Shown: in pieces, positions 7,506 through 15,485 of the stretch
Position numbering within the stretch: position 1 is the first letter of the stretch
How the letters are laid out: each line of letters starts with the position of its first letter
Assembly: GCA_002366685.1 (NCBI GenBank)
Contig: DFBP01000030.1
Span: forward strand, 1,670 to 23,285
Source of the DNA: Rhodobacterales bacterium UBA3077
Lineage (GTDB): Bacteria > Pseudomonadota > Alphaproteobacteria > Rhodobacterales > Rhodobacteraceae
Direction of reading: 5' to 3'
Length of the DNA: 21,616 nucleotides
The notes under the pieces: generated by a model
The model's input: only the letters and a program-made list of their open reading frames with translations
The model's database searches: none
What the model was told of the DNA's origin: nothing
Position numbers and translations under genes: made by a program

Positions 7506-8561
7506 ATGATACCCGAAGAGAAACTGGAACAGATATGCCAGCGGTTTGCTTTTGTTGAAGCCAAGCTCAACGAGGGTGCCGCTGTGGATGAACTGGCCTC
7601 GCTTTCCAAAGAATATTCAGATCTGAAATCGGTTGTTGATCAAATCGAAGCTTATCGACAAATGTTGGCCGATAAATCAGAAGCTGAAGACATGCTTCAA
7701 GATCCGGAAATGAAAGAGCTAGGCGAAGAGGAGCTTTTGGGGCTTCGAGAAGCACTGCCAAATGCCGAGCACAATGTTTTGCTCTCGCTATTGCCCAAAG
7801 ATAAAGCGGATGAAAAGCCCGCTATAATGGAGTTGCGCGCCGGCACCGGTGGTGATGAAGCCGCTTTGTTTGTTGCGGATTTGCTGCGCATGTATCAGAG
7901 GTTTGCCGAGGCGAACGGCTGGAAGCTCGATATTATTGAGGAATCCGCAACCGAAATTGGCGGTTACAAAGAGATTGTTGCGAATATAACCGGAAAAGAT
8001 GTGTATGCCCGCCTGAAATTTGAGAGTGGCGTTCATCGTGTGCAACGTGTGCCTGCGACTGAAAGCGGCGGGCGTGTCCACACATCGGCTGCCACCGTTG
8101 CCGTGCTGCCGGAAGCGGAAGAGGTTGATATTGATATCCCGACGACTGACATCCGTATTGATACCATGCGAAGTTCTGGCGCGGGTGGTCAGCACGTAAA
8201 TACAACAGACTCAGCGGTTCGGATCACCCACCTGCCAACCGGAATTGTCGTAACCAGCTCGGAAAAATCGCAGCACCGCAATCGTGCAAAAGCTATGCAG
8301 GTTTTGCGCTCGCGGCTCTACGACATGGAGCGGCAGAAGCTAGACGAAGAACGCTCAAATGCCCGAAAAGGGCAGGTGGGGTCCGGGGACCGTTCCGAGC
8401 GGATAAGAACCTATAATTTTCCGCAGGGTAGGGTGACCGACCACAGGATTAATTTGACTCTTTATAAGCTAGATCAGGTTCTGCAAGGTGACCTCAACGA
8501 GATTATCGACGGGCTTACCGCTGCTGATCAGGCTGACAGGCTTGCCGAGCTCTCCCTATGA
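7506..8561 (+). CDS. prfA: Peptide chain release factor 1 (RF1)
   Basis: Recognises UAA and UAG in the ribosomal A site and triggers peptidyl-tRNA hydrolysis. 351 residues, close to the usual 355-360. The RF1-specific codon-reading tripeptide P183-A184-T185 (RVPATESGGR) separates it from RF2. The catalytic GGQ loop is SGAGGQHVN, with Q229 as the glutamine methylated by PrmC. The downstream EKSQHRNRAKAMQVLRSRL is also typical. Its last codon overlaps prmC by four bases (ATGA), which couples the factor to its modifying enzyme. Only a weak GAAGAA-like ribosome site precedes the ATG, so it probably relies on coupling from the DUF1499 gene three bases upstream. Confidence 0.98.
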   Translation: MIPEEKLEQICQRFAFVEAKLNEGAAVDELASLSKEYSDLKSVVDQIEAYRQMLADKSEAEDMLQDPEMKELGEEELLGLREALPNAEHNVLLSLLPKDKADEKPAIMELRAGTGGDEAALFVADLLRMYQRFAEANGWKLDIIEESATEIGGYKEIVANITGKDVYARLKFESGVHRVQRVPATESGGRVHTSAATVAVLPEAEEVDIDIPTTDIRIDTMRSSGAGGQHVNTTDSAVRITHLPTGIVVTSSEKSQHRNRAKAMQVLRSRLYDMERQKLDEERSNARKGQVGSGDRSERIRTYNFPQGRVTDHRINLTLYKLDQVLQGDLNEIIDGLTAADQADRLAELSL

Positions 8562-9394
8562 GTGAGACCATCTTGTCGACACTGCAACGCGCGGCAATGA
8601 TGCTCAAAGCCGCCGGGATTGAAGGGGCTGAGCGCGATGCGCGAATTCTGCTCTGCCATGTGCTGGAAATTGACCAAGGGCAACTTCAGGCCAGATTGAA
8701 GGATCGCCTGCCTCCCTCGGCTCTATTCGGAATGGATAGAGTGGTGGCCGTCCGCAGTCTTCACCAGCCAGTTTCGCATATTGTTGGCAAGCGCGGGTTT
8801 TGGAACCACGAATTTCTTGTGAATTCCGATGTGCTGGACCCTCGGCCGGATACAGAAACATTGGTTGCCGCTGCGCTCGAAAAACCTTTCAAGAATGTGC
8901 TTGATTTGGGAACCGGCAGCGGTGCGATTGTGCTCAGTCTTCTGGATGAATCTCCGGAATCTAAAGCGATCGCAACCGATATTAGCTCAAGAGCTCTTGA
9001 TGTTGCGCGTCGAAATGCAGGGCGATTGAAGCTAGCGGACCGTGTCCAATTTATCGAAGCTGACTGGTTTGAAGGGCTCAATGGCACCTTTGATCTGATC
9101 GTTTCAAACCCGCCCTATATAGGCGAAGCAGAGATGCCCGACCTTGCGCCCGAGGTGCGGGACTGGGAACCTCATCTGGCGCTTTCGCCGGGCGGTGACG
9201 GGCTTGCGGCCTATAGGATGTTGGCTAAAAGTCTGGGCGAGTTCCTTGCCCCCAAAGGCCGCGCCCTTTTTGAAATTGGGTATCGGCAGGCAAAAGAAGT
9301 TAGTGAAATTTTTACCAATGAAGGCTTTACTGACCCAAAAGTGCTTTCTGATCTTTCCGGCAATGACCGAGTGATCGTTTTGGAAGGCAAATAA
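8558..9394 (+). CDS. prmC: Release factor glutamine N5-methyltransferase PrmC (HemK)
   Basis: Methylates the GGQ glutamine of RF1 and RF2 with S-adenosylmethionine. 278 residues, normal length. The N-terminal helical substrate domain is followed by the Rossmann methyltransferase fold. SAM motif I is V114-L-D-L-G-T-G-S-G122, and the catalytic N184-P-P-Y187 (VSNPPYIGEAEM) is diagnostic of this family. RPDTETL just before motif I is also typical. The four-base overlap with prfA is a widely conserved arrangement. The old name hemK reflects a mistaken link to heme synthesis and should not be tied to the nearby hemA. Confidence 0.97.
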   Translation: MSETILSTLQRAAMMLKAAGIEGAERDARILLCHVLEIDQGQLQARLKDRLPPSALFGMDRVVAVRSLHQPVSHIVGKRGFWNHEFLVNSDVLDPRPDTETLVAAALEKPFKNVLDLGTGSGAIVLSLLDESPESKAIATDISSRALDVARRNAGRLKLADRVQFIEADWFEGLNGTFDLIVSNPPYIGEAEMPDLAPEVRDWEPHLALSPGGDGLAAYRMLAKSLGEFLAPKGRALFEIGYRQAKEVSEIFTNEGFTDPKVLSDLSGNDRVIVLEGK

Positions 9395-9401
9395 GGCGTC
9401 T

Positions 9402-9464
9402 ATCCGTGCAAAAAGACTTGTTATTTATATGAATTACAGGATAGTATGTTTCACCTGCACGGAT
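9402..9464. repeat. 9-bp inverted repeat in the prmC-DUF4167 gap
   Basis: ATCCGTGCA (9402-9410) and TGCACGGAT (9456-9464) are perfect inverted copies separated by 45 AT-rich bases. Neither strand shows a T-tract after the second arm, so this is not a standard intrinsic terminator. It could be the closing stem of a structured leader, a binding-site pair or chance. The whole gap, 9395-9581, has no convincing gene. Confidence 0.45.
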
Positions 9465-9536
9465 TGAACCTCGGGCTCTCCAAGTAAACGCAGATATGTT
9501 AATCGAAAATCGGGCGGCTAAAAACCAATTCTTTTC

Positions 9537-9552
9537 CAAGCCATAAGGCTTG
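9537..9552 (+). promoter_or_regulatory. Leader hairpin before the DUF4167 gene
   Basis: CAAGCC and GGCTTG form a perfect six-pair stem around an ATAA tetraloop. It sits 29 bases before the ATG at 9582 and just upstream of the AAGGA-like ribosome site (about 9563-9567). It may influence translation initiation. No T-tract follows, so termination is unlikely. Confidence 0.35.
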
Positions 9553-9581
9553 ATGGCTCCGATAAGGATAGAAACCAAACA

Positions 9582-10121
9582 ATGAGAACTTCCAATAAAT
9601 CGCGTTCGCGTAACAAAGGCGGCAATCGTCGCCCGAACAACAATACCAATATTGTGAATCGCGTTTTTGATTCTGCCGGTCCGGAGGGAAAAGTGCGCGG
9701 CACCCCTCAACAGATTGTAGAAAAATATAGCCAACTGGCACGCGATGCCCAGCTTTCCGGAGATCGGGTTGCCGCTGAAAGCTTCATGCAGCATTCGGAA
9801 CACTATTCCAGAATGTTGGCCGTGGCACAACGTGAGCAAGCCGAAAAACAGGCCGAACAGGCTGCGCGGCAAGCAGAACAAGCCGAGCGCAATGCGGAGC
9901 AGCAGCGCCAACGAAACGAGCAACGCGCAGCGCAACAGCAGCAAGAACAGGAATCAGCGCAACAGCGTGAGCCGGATTCGACCGAAGGACAGCAGCCTGA
10001 AATCGCACCGGCGAACCTTGTCGAAACGCCTGAAAACAACCCGCCCAAGCGGAAATCGCGCCCACGGACGCGTAAACCAGCCGCGCCGGTTGATGAAGCC
10101 CCTGCGGAAATAGTGGAATAG
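9582..10121 (+). CDS. DUF4167 family protein
   Basis: A 179-residue protein of an alphaproteobacterial family of unknown function. The conserved N-terminal block (residues 1-85) begins with a basic, asparagine-rich stretch (RTSNKSRSRNKGGNRRPNNN), which suggests nucleic-acid binding. It continues with the family core VFDSAGPEGKVRGTPQQIVEKYSQLARDA and SGDRVAAESFMQHSEHY. From about 84 to 135 it is a Q/E/A/R-rich helix likely to form a coiled coil or stay disordered, then a proline- and lysine-rich basic tail. It follows prmC as in related genomes (from memory, where clpB often comes next; here rsmA lies on the other strand). Its stop is 11 bases from the rsmA stop, tail-to-tail. Confidence 0.85.
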   Translation: MRTSNKSRSRNKGGNRRPNNNTNIVNRVFDSAGPEGKVRGTPQQIVEKYSQLARDAQLSGDRVAAESFMQHSEHYSRMLAVAQREQAEKQAEQAARQAEQAERNAEQQRQRNEQRAAQQQQEQESAQQREPDSTEGQQPEIAPANLVETPENNPPKRKSRPRTRKPAAPVDEAPAEIVE

Positions 10122-10132
10122 GAATTTGTGAG

Positions 10133-10981
10133 CTAGGTCCGCCTTGCGGCCCGAACAAGTTCCGAAAGCCGACAAAACTCTTCCAGAGAGACTGTCTCGG
10201 CTCTCCTCTGCGGATCAATTCCGGCAGATAGAAGCAACTCCTGCACATTGGGCACAAGTCCGCGCAGACTCGCACGCAACATTTTGCGGCGTTGATTAAA
10301 AGCACGGGCCACCACTTCAGATAGGATTTTTGGATCTGCATTAAAACGCGGTGCTTGCAACGCTTTTAGATGTACGACCGCCGAGGTAACCTTGGGTGGA
10401 GGGCTAAAGGCTTGCGGCGGCAATTCAAAGCAAATGTGCGCATCGCATCTAAATTGCGAAAGCACCGCTAGCCGTCCATAAGCTTTTGACCCGGGCTTTG
10501 CGACAATCCTTTGCGCTACCTCACGCTGAAACATCAGGGTCAAGCTGTCCCAAAAAGGAGGCCAGACACCGGGCGTAAGCCAGCGAACCAAAAGCTCTGT
10601 ACCTACATTGTAGGGCAGGTTGGCAACGACCGCTATTGGTGGCTTCAAATGGGATAGTGGATCCAGCTTCAGGGCATCGCCGTGCAAGACCTCTAGCCTG
10701 CCAGATGCGGCTTGCGCTATTTCAGCAAGCGCAGGCAGGCAACGGTCATCCGTTTCGATCGCAACAACTTTCCGCGCTCCCTCTAATAGCAAAGCTCTTG
10801 TAAGCCCGCCCGGCCCGGGGCCAATCTCAAGCACGTCATGAGTGGTCAGATCACCCGCCTGGCGCGCGATTTTTGATGTCAGATTGAGATCAAGCAGAAA
10901 GTTTTGACCGAGCGATTTCCGCGCGGCCAAATCATGTTGTTGAATCACCTCGCGAAGAGGTGGAAGGTTTGCAAGGCTCAT
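10133..10981 (-). CDS. rsmA: 16S rRNA dimethyladenosine transferase RsmA (KsgA)
   Basis: Dimethylates two adjacent adenosines in the 3' terminal hairpin of 16S rRNA (A1518/A1519 in E. coli numbering) late in 30S assembly. 282 residues. K22-SLGQNFLLD is the family start motif. The SAM loop EIGPGPGGLT is at 52-61, IETDD at 76-80, and the catalytic N121-L-P-Y124 follows (VVANLPYNVGTELL). The C-terminal helical domain contains FNQRRKMLRASLRGL. It is the last gene of the lptF-lptG-lptD-surA-rsmA run. Its ATG overlaps the surA stop by four bases, with no room for pdxA, which sits between these genes in many proteobacteria. Confidence 0.97.
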   Translation of the reverse strand: MSLANLPPLREVIQQHDLAARKSLGQNFLLDLNLTSKIARQAGDLTTHDVLEIGPGPGGLTRALLLEGARKVVAIETDDRCLPALAEIAQAASGRLEVLHGDALKLDPLSHLKPPIAVVANLPYNVGTELLVRWLTPGVWPPFWDSLTLMFQREVAQRIVAKPGSKAYGRLAVLSQFRCDAHICFELPPQAFSPPPKVTSAVVHLKALQAPRFNADPKILSEVVARAFNQRRKMLRASLRGLVPNVQELLLSAGIDPQRRAETVSLEEFCRLSELVRAARRT

Positions 10982-12204
10982 TGCGCTTCGATGATAGAAC
11001 TTCTGCGCAGTTCCAGCAGATACCCTTCCGAAAGAGCCCCAAGATTTCTGGAAAACAGTTGCTCCCGAAGGCTCGCACGACCTTCGACACTCATTTCCGA
11101 TACACGGTCACAGAGCACGAGAACCCTTAACTCGTTGGTCCCTTGTAAAACTGTGCTTTCGCGTGGGTCGAGTCGCGCGAGGTTGAGGCCAATATCTGTA
11201 TCAACCGCGTTAAGCGCAACCGGCCCGAAAACGCCGCTTCCGTTCCCAAACTCAGCTGCACGGCTCGTTAAACCGCGACAGCCATCCAATGACCGCCGAA
11301 CTCGGTTAGCCTGTGTCACCGCAGCAGACGCGCCGCCGTCAGCGTAAGGGATAACAAGTTCTGCATAGGTAAGATTAACACTAACAGGAATCTCGATTTG
11401 GCGGGAAACCGACCGTGCATCCAAGACCATGATGATCACAACCCCGGTTGGGATGTAGATTGGATCAGCCACACCGCCGCGGCTAAGGCCTCTAACCGCG
11501 GCACCGATTTGTGGAGGCAGCCTGTTGGGAGACACCCAACCAATGACACCGCCATTTTCGGCAGTTCTCGAACGCGAGTATTCTCGCGCAAGCTTGGCAA
11601 AGCTTTCACCGCCACGGAGTTGAGATACAATCTGCGTGGCAAGCGAAACGGTCGCATCTTGCCCGCGCTCCTGATAGGGCAGTACAATCTCGCCTAGTTG
11701 AATTGTTGAAGCGCTTGAGATCGCATAGGTGTTGAGTTGGGCATTTAGATCAATTTCCGAAGGCGCCGCCTGATCTCCGAAGCGAAGACGAAGGATAGTG
11801 CGCCACATCAGGGAAACCGAGAGAAATTCTTCAAAACTCTCTCTGGCAACACCGGCACCGCGCATTCGGGACATCAGTTGCTGTGTGCTCATATTCCGCT
11901 GCTCAGCATAAGATGTTATGGCGCGCGCCAGCGATGCTTCATCCACCGCGATCCCAAAATTTCGGGCAGCCTGAGCTTTTAGGCGATCATCAATGAGTGC
12001 ATCTATGGCAGTTTGGCGCAGGTTGGGGTTGCTCGCCGATGATAAGGCACGCAGGAGTTTAACCCGCTGGTCAATATCATAATTGGAGATGACAGATTCG
12101 TTTACGCGATAGGCGACGGAAAAAGAGCCTTGCGCCAATACCGGCGACATGAATGCAAATATGAGAGCTCCAACGAGCGATATGCGTTTAATCAGCCAAA
12201 CCAT
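10978..12204 (-). CDS. surA: Periplasmic chaperone / peptidyl-prolyl isomerase SurA
   Basis: Escorts unfolded outer-membrane proteins, notably LptD, through the periplasm to the BAM complex. 408 residues. An N-terminal signal peptide is clear (basic MVWLIKR, hydrophobic core, cleavage near MSPVLAQ at about 25). The SurA N-domain starts VAYRVNESVISNYDIDQRVKLL and includes QTAIDALIDDRLKAQAA. A single parvulin domain lies at about 165-265 (IQLGEIVLPY...FAKLAREYSRSRTAENGGVIGWVSPNRLPP). E. coli SurA has two parvulin domains; one is common in alphaproteobacteria. The ATG at 12204 has AAGGG and AGG upstream. It lies 18 bases after lptD, whose product is its main client. Confidence 0.92.
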   Translation of the reverse strand: MVWLIKRISLVGALIFAFMSPVLAQGSFSVAYRVNESVISNYDIDQRVKLLRALSSASNPNLRQTAIDALIDDRLKAQAARNFGIAVDEASLARAITSYAEQRNMSTQQLMSRMRGAGVARESFEEFLSVSLMWRTILRLRFGDQAAPSEIDLNAQLNTYAISSASTIQLGEIVLPYQERGQDATVSLATQIVSQLRGGESFAKLAREYSRSRTAENGGVIGWVSPNRLPPQIGAAVRGLSRGGVADPIYIPTGVVIIMVLDARSVSRQIEIPVSVNLTYAELVIPYADGGASAAVTQANRVRRSLDGCRGLTSRAAEFGNGSGVFGPVALNAVDTDIGLNLARLDPRESTVLQGTNELRVLVLCDRVSEMSVEGRASLREQLFSRNLGALSEGYLLELRRSSIIEAQ

Positions 12205-12222
12205 TAACCTGCCCTTATTTTA

Positions 12223-14358
12223 TTACTGCTCTTGTAAACACGTGCCAGACTCTTCGCGGCTTGTTGATCCGCCGCCGAATCCGGCCAACTTAACTGATAC
12301 ATCAAAATTGGTATCGGGGGGAACATTATTCGATGTTGTAAAGCGCCGCGAGAGCGAAACAGCAACCTCTACACACTCGTTTTGGAAGATAACACCGAAT
12401 TCGCCAAAAATATTCTGGCTTGCCAACAAATCGCGCCGTAATTCCATGCTCGTTTTCCAGTTTTCCGATATGTGATAATTGGCAGATACTACGGTCTCTG
12501 AGCGGTCAATAGGGGAGTCCGCGAGCACATCAGCGGCTAGAAATACATAGGCGGCCTCGACATTGAACCGGTCGAAATGGAGCGAAATTTCTGATTCGGC
12601 ACGGCGAATGCCAACACCGGGCGAAACCAATAGCCGACTGGCAAACCCATAACGTGGCGGTAATTCGAAGCTGACAGCCGCCAAGATATCAGAACTTTTG
12701 CCTGATAGGCCGGAACCGTCCGAAAACTGATCCGATTCACTGAACCTGAACACCTGTCCGATATCCACGCCCAAATTCCATCCTGAAGGATCATATCTGC
12801 GATAGCTGACACCAACATTTGCGCGAAAACCTGTTTCGATACGGTCTTCTCCCGGAAAACGATTGAGCCCAAACAAGTTTGTTTCGTCGAACTCAACTTG
12901 CAAACTGTCTTCATTGGGCACGACATCATTAAAGGATAATTCGGGAGTATAAATCAGCTGCGCGATCGGTGAAAAGACGAGGAGTGCACCGTTTTTGGTG
13001 GTTTTTGAAAGCGGAAGGCTCAAATCACCGCCAATAGTTGGTGCCACCCGAAAGAGCACACTATCTTCAAAATTGATATCGTCCCACACTCTGTAGGCAT
13101 CTGCACGAGCTTCAACGAATGTGGTTGCCCGAATGCCGAGCGGTGCGCTCCAGTCCTTTCGCCAATCCGCACTTGCGCTGGCGCGAAATACATCCCGCCC
13201 TGATACGCGAAACAGGCCCACGGTTGAGAGGTTTACCCCGAAACGTCCGCCAGTCAGGGGCTCTTCCCAACTTTTTCTATAGTCAATTTCCGGCAGCGTG
13301 AAGGGAACCTCTTCGTCGACTTCGTCATCCCGAAGGCTCTGGAAAAACACGGCACCAGCCTCGAACAACCCTCCGGTTTGATACCTGCGAATGCCTGCTT
13401 TACTTACGAGGCGGTCGGCGTCGTTATATCCAAAGCGGCGCATAAACGCGTCATCGCTGCTGACCTCCATATCCATAAAGAGTTCGGATTCATTTGGTAA
13501 CTTGAAAACAAAATCCGCTTCCACAAACCCGTCACCTGGTTCCCCTATGCCATCCTTTACGGCAAAGGCCCCGTGAATATCTATTGAGCCGTTGCCAAAC
13601 CGACGACGAAATTCACCTTCGAGCAGGAAAGAACCGGCGGTCGTCACGAAAGGGGTAAATGTTGCATCTGCGCTGTCGCCGAAAGTGACAAAATAGGGGA
13701 GTTTGATGCCGTACCCATAGATCTCGGATGAAATGAGAAGAGGTGCAAAAAGGCCGCTGGCGCGCTGGACCGAAGGGTCCGGCATACGGAGTCGCGGCAG
13801 AAAACCGATGGGGATTCCGAGTACCTCAAAACGAGCATCTTCGAAATAGAGGCGCTTGGCTTCGGTATCATGGATAATCCGCTCGGAACGGATTTGCCAC
13901 AAAGGAACCGGGCGGTTGATATCAACAGTGCAAGTAGAGCCAACGGTTCTATAAAGTGTATTAAAACGACTTGATGAGCGGCGAACTTCAGCGGCGGCTA
14001 CCTGAAAGCGATTTGAAAGCAGGAGGCGAGCCCCCTTGATGATTCCATTGCTGAAATCTGAACTCAGGGTGGCAACCGTAGCCGTAAACACCGCGCCGTC
14101 TCCGCCGGTAATCCGCAAGGGCCCATTGGCGATGATCTCACCCGTAAACTGGTTGTAGCTTATACTATCGGCTTCAAGCCGGTTTTGCTCAAATATTACA
14201 ACAACATGCCCAACTGCGCTCAATGTTCCCGAACTGGAATCGAAGGAAACGTTATCGGCTGTTAGCGTTGAAAAGCCCAGTGTTTGCGCACGAACAGGCG
14301 CGGCTAGAAGCAGCGCAAACGCACACAACAAAAGAAACTTTCGGCTAAAAGCGAGCAA
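12223..14358 (-). CDS. lptD: LPS-assembly outer-membrane protein LptD
   Basis: The outer-membrane beta-barrel that, with LptE, inserts lipopolysaccharide into the outer leaflet. About 711 residues. The signal peptide (FLLLCAFALLLAAPVRAQ) is followed by a periplasmic OstA/beta-jellyroll domain (about 25-130, DNVSFDSSSGTLSAVGHVVVIFEQNRLEADSI). The LptD barrel follows to the C-terminus, with alternating strands and the family block WQIRSERIIHDTEAKRLYFEDARFEVLGIPIGFLPRLRMPDP. Mature cysteines are C143, C662 and C707. The start is a TTG at 14358 with GGAG six bases upstream; another TTG at 14373 is possible but lacks a ribosome site. The gene lies between lptG and surA. Confidence 0.93.
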   Translation of the reverse strand: MLAFSRKFLLLCAFALLLAAPVRAQTLGFSTLTADNVSFDSSSGTLSAVGHVVVIFEQNRLEADSISYNQFTGEIIANGPLRITGGDGAVFTATVATLSSDFSNGIIKGARLLLSNRFQVAAAEVRRSSSRFNTLYRTVGSTCTVDINRPVPLWQIRSERIIHDTEAKRLYFEDARFEVLGIPIGFLPRLRMPDPSVQRASGLFAPLLISSEIYGYGIKLPYFVTFGDSADATFTPFVTTAGSFLLEGEFRRRFGNGSIDIHGAFAVKDGIGEPGDGFVEADFVFKLPNESELFMDMEVSSDDAFMRRFGYNDADRLVSKAGIRRYQTGGLFEAGAVFFQSLRDDEVDEEVPFTLPEIDYRKSWEEPLTGGRFGVNLSTVGLFRVSGRDVFRASASADWRKDWSAPLGIRATTFVEARADAYRVWDDINFEDSVLFRVAPTIGGDLSLPLSKTTKNGALLVFSPIAQLIYTPELSFNDVVPNEDSLQVEFDETNLFGLNRFPGEDRIETGFRANVGVSYRRYDPSGWNLGVDIGQVFRFSESDQFSDGSGLSGKSSDILAAVSFELPPRYGFASRLLVSPGVGIRRAESEISLHFDRFNVEAAYVFLAADVLADSPIDRSETVVSANYHISENWKTSMELRRDLLASQNIFGEFGVIFQNECVEVAVSLSRRFTTSNNVPPDTNFDVSVKLAGFGGGSTSREESGTCLQEQ

Positions 14359-14364
14359 AACTGA

Positions 14365-14368
14365 CTCC
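14365..14368 (-). promoter_or_regulatory. Ribosome binding site that sets the lptD start
   Basis: Reading the minus strand, GGAG lies six bases before a TTG at 14358. The other in-frame TTG at 14373 is preceded by a C-rich stretch. No ATG or GTG gives an intact signal peptide, so a weak TTG start seems genuine. Confidence 0.5.
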
Positions 14369-14384
14369 GGCAAGGTGGGGTATA

Positions 14385-15485
14385 TTAACCGTCTTCAAGG
14401 TGTAGCAGCAAGCCCATGGTCAGCAAAATTCCTGCGGTAGGTGGCCCCCATGCAGCAAGCTCGATCGGAATTTCGTAGGCGGCTCCCAGCGACTCGGCGA
14501 TAGATTTGAGCGCGTAAAGCAAAAAGGCTGAAAAGACAGCAATCACAACCATGATTCCAGTTTGACCGAATCGCGCGTGTCGCATCGAAAATCCGGCACC
14601 AATCAACACCATTGCAACCAGGAGCACCGGCCTTGCCATCTCGGATTGTAAAAACAGGCTTTGTCGTCGGGACGAGAATCCAGCATCGTTAAGGCGTTCG
14701 ATTAGCGCCGGCAGACTCCAGATCGAAACGGCCTCGGGAGCGGCGAACTTTTCAAGAATTTCCTGACTGGTTAGTGTGGTTGGCAGAGGCAATTCGTCAA
14801 ACTCGCGCGAAGATACCGGTGCCTCGGTTTGCGCATAGTTAAACAGCCATTCTGTTCCATTTCGAAATAACCATTCTCCTTCGGACAGTCTGGCGCTTTC
14901 GGATACAATTCGACGCTCAAGCGAGCCATCGTCACTAAATTCAAACAGGTTCATTCTAAAAAGAATAGACCCGTTAAAGCTTGCGCGGTCGGCTTGGATC
15001 ACAAACTGGCTGTCTTCGGAACCCTGCCTCAACCATATCCCGCTCGTGCCCAGTGACACCAGTGAACGGCCCGCGACATTATAGTCGGCAAGCAAAACAT
15101 CGGTCCGCCGGATGGTGGCGGCGACAATCGGATTTACCACAGTGGTTAATAAAATGCCTATAATTATGGTCGCAGCGACCGGAATCATAAGGAGCTTTAT
15201 GGCCGAGCGACCAGATGCGCGCATGACAACAAGCTCGGAACTTCTTGAAAGGCCGACGAACGTTGAGAGTGAGGCCAGCATTAATACCAAAGGAATTATT
15301 TCCATCATATATTGCGGGGCTCTAAGCAATACAATGAAGAGCGTTTCTTTGATGGGAACGTTGTAGGGAGACAATCGTTGTGCCTGTTCCACGCCGTCGA
15401 TGACGAAAACCAACAGCAAAAAGGCAATCGTAATTTTTAGGAGGTTGAGAAGGAATTTCACCAAGATGTAGCGTGCAAGAGTCAT
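14385..15485 (-). CDS. lptG: LPS export permease subunit LptG
   Basis: One of the two inner-membrane permease subunits of the LptB2FGC transporter that pulls LPS out of the membrane into the Lpt bridge. 366 residues. It has the YjgP/YjgQ architecture: three N-terminal transmembrane helices (about 10-30, 53-75, 96-120), a periplasmic beta-jellyroll (about 125-260) and three C-terminal helices (about 272-292, 303-323, 340-362). The conserved SSELVVMRASGRS segment (80-92) is the coupling region that faces LptB. LptG rather than LptF is assigned because it is second in order and smaller. It overlaps lptF by four bases (ATGA) and ends 26 bases before lptD. Confidence 0.93.
   Translation of the reverse strand: MTLARYILVKFLLNLLKITIAFLLLVFVIDGVEQAQRLSPYNVPIKETLFIVLLRAPQYMMEIIPLVLMLASLSTFVGLSRSSELVVMRASGRSAIKLLMIPVAATIIIGILLTTVVNPIVAATIRRTDVLLADYNVAGRSLVSLGTSGIWLRQGSEDSQFVIQADRASFNGSILFRMNLFEFSDDGSLERRIVSESARLSEGEWLFRNGTEWLFNYAQTEAPVSSREFDELPLPTTLTSQEILEKFAAPEAVSIWSLPALIERLNDAGFSSRRQSLFLQSEMARPVLLVAMVLIGAGFSMRHARFGQTGIMVVIAVFSAFLLYALKSIAESLGAAYEIPIELAAWGPPTAGILLTMGLLLHLEDG

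Noticed and set aside
9456..9485. Possible tRNA T-arm (GGTTCAATCC on the minus strand)
   Set aside because: The flanking bases do not form a T stem, and no acceptor, D or anticodon arm can be drawn around it.
9784..10341. Minus-strand frame of 185 residues across the DUF4167/rsmA junction
   Set aside because: It overlaps two well-supported genes in other frames and its translation is compositionally odd, as expected from the opposite strand of a Q/A-rich gene.
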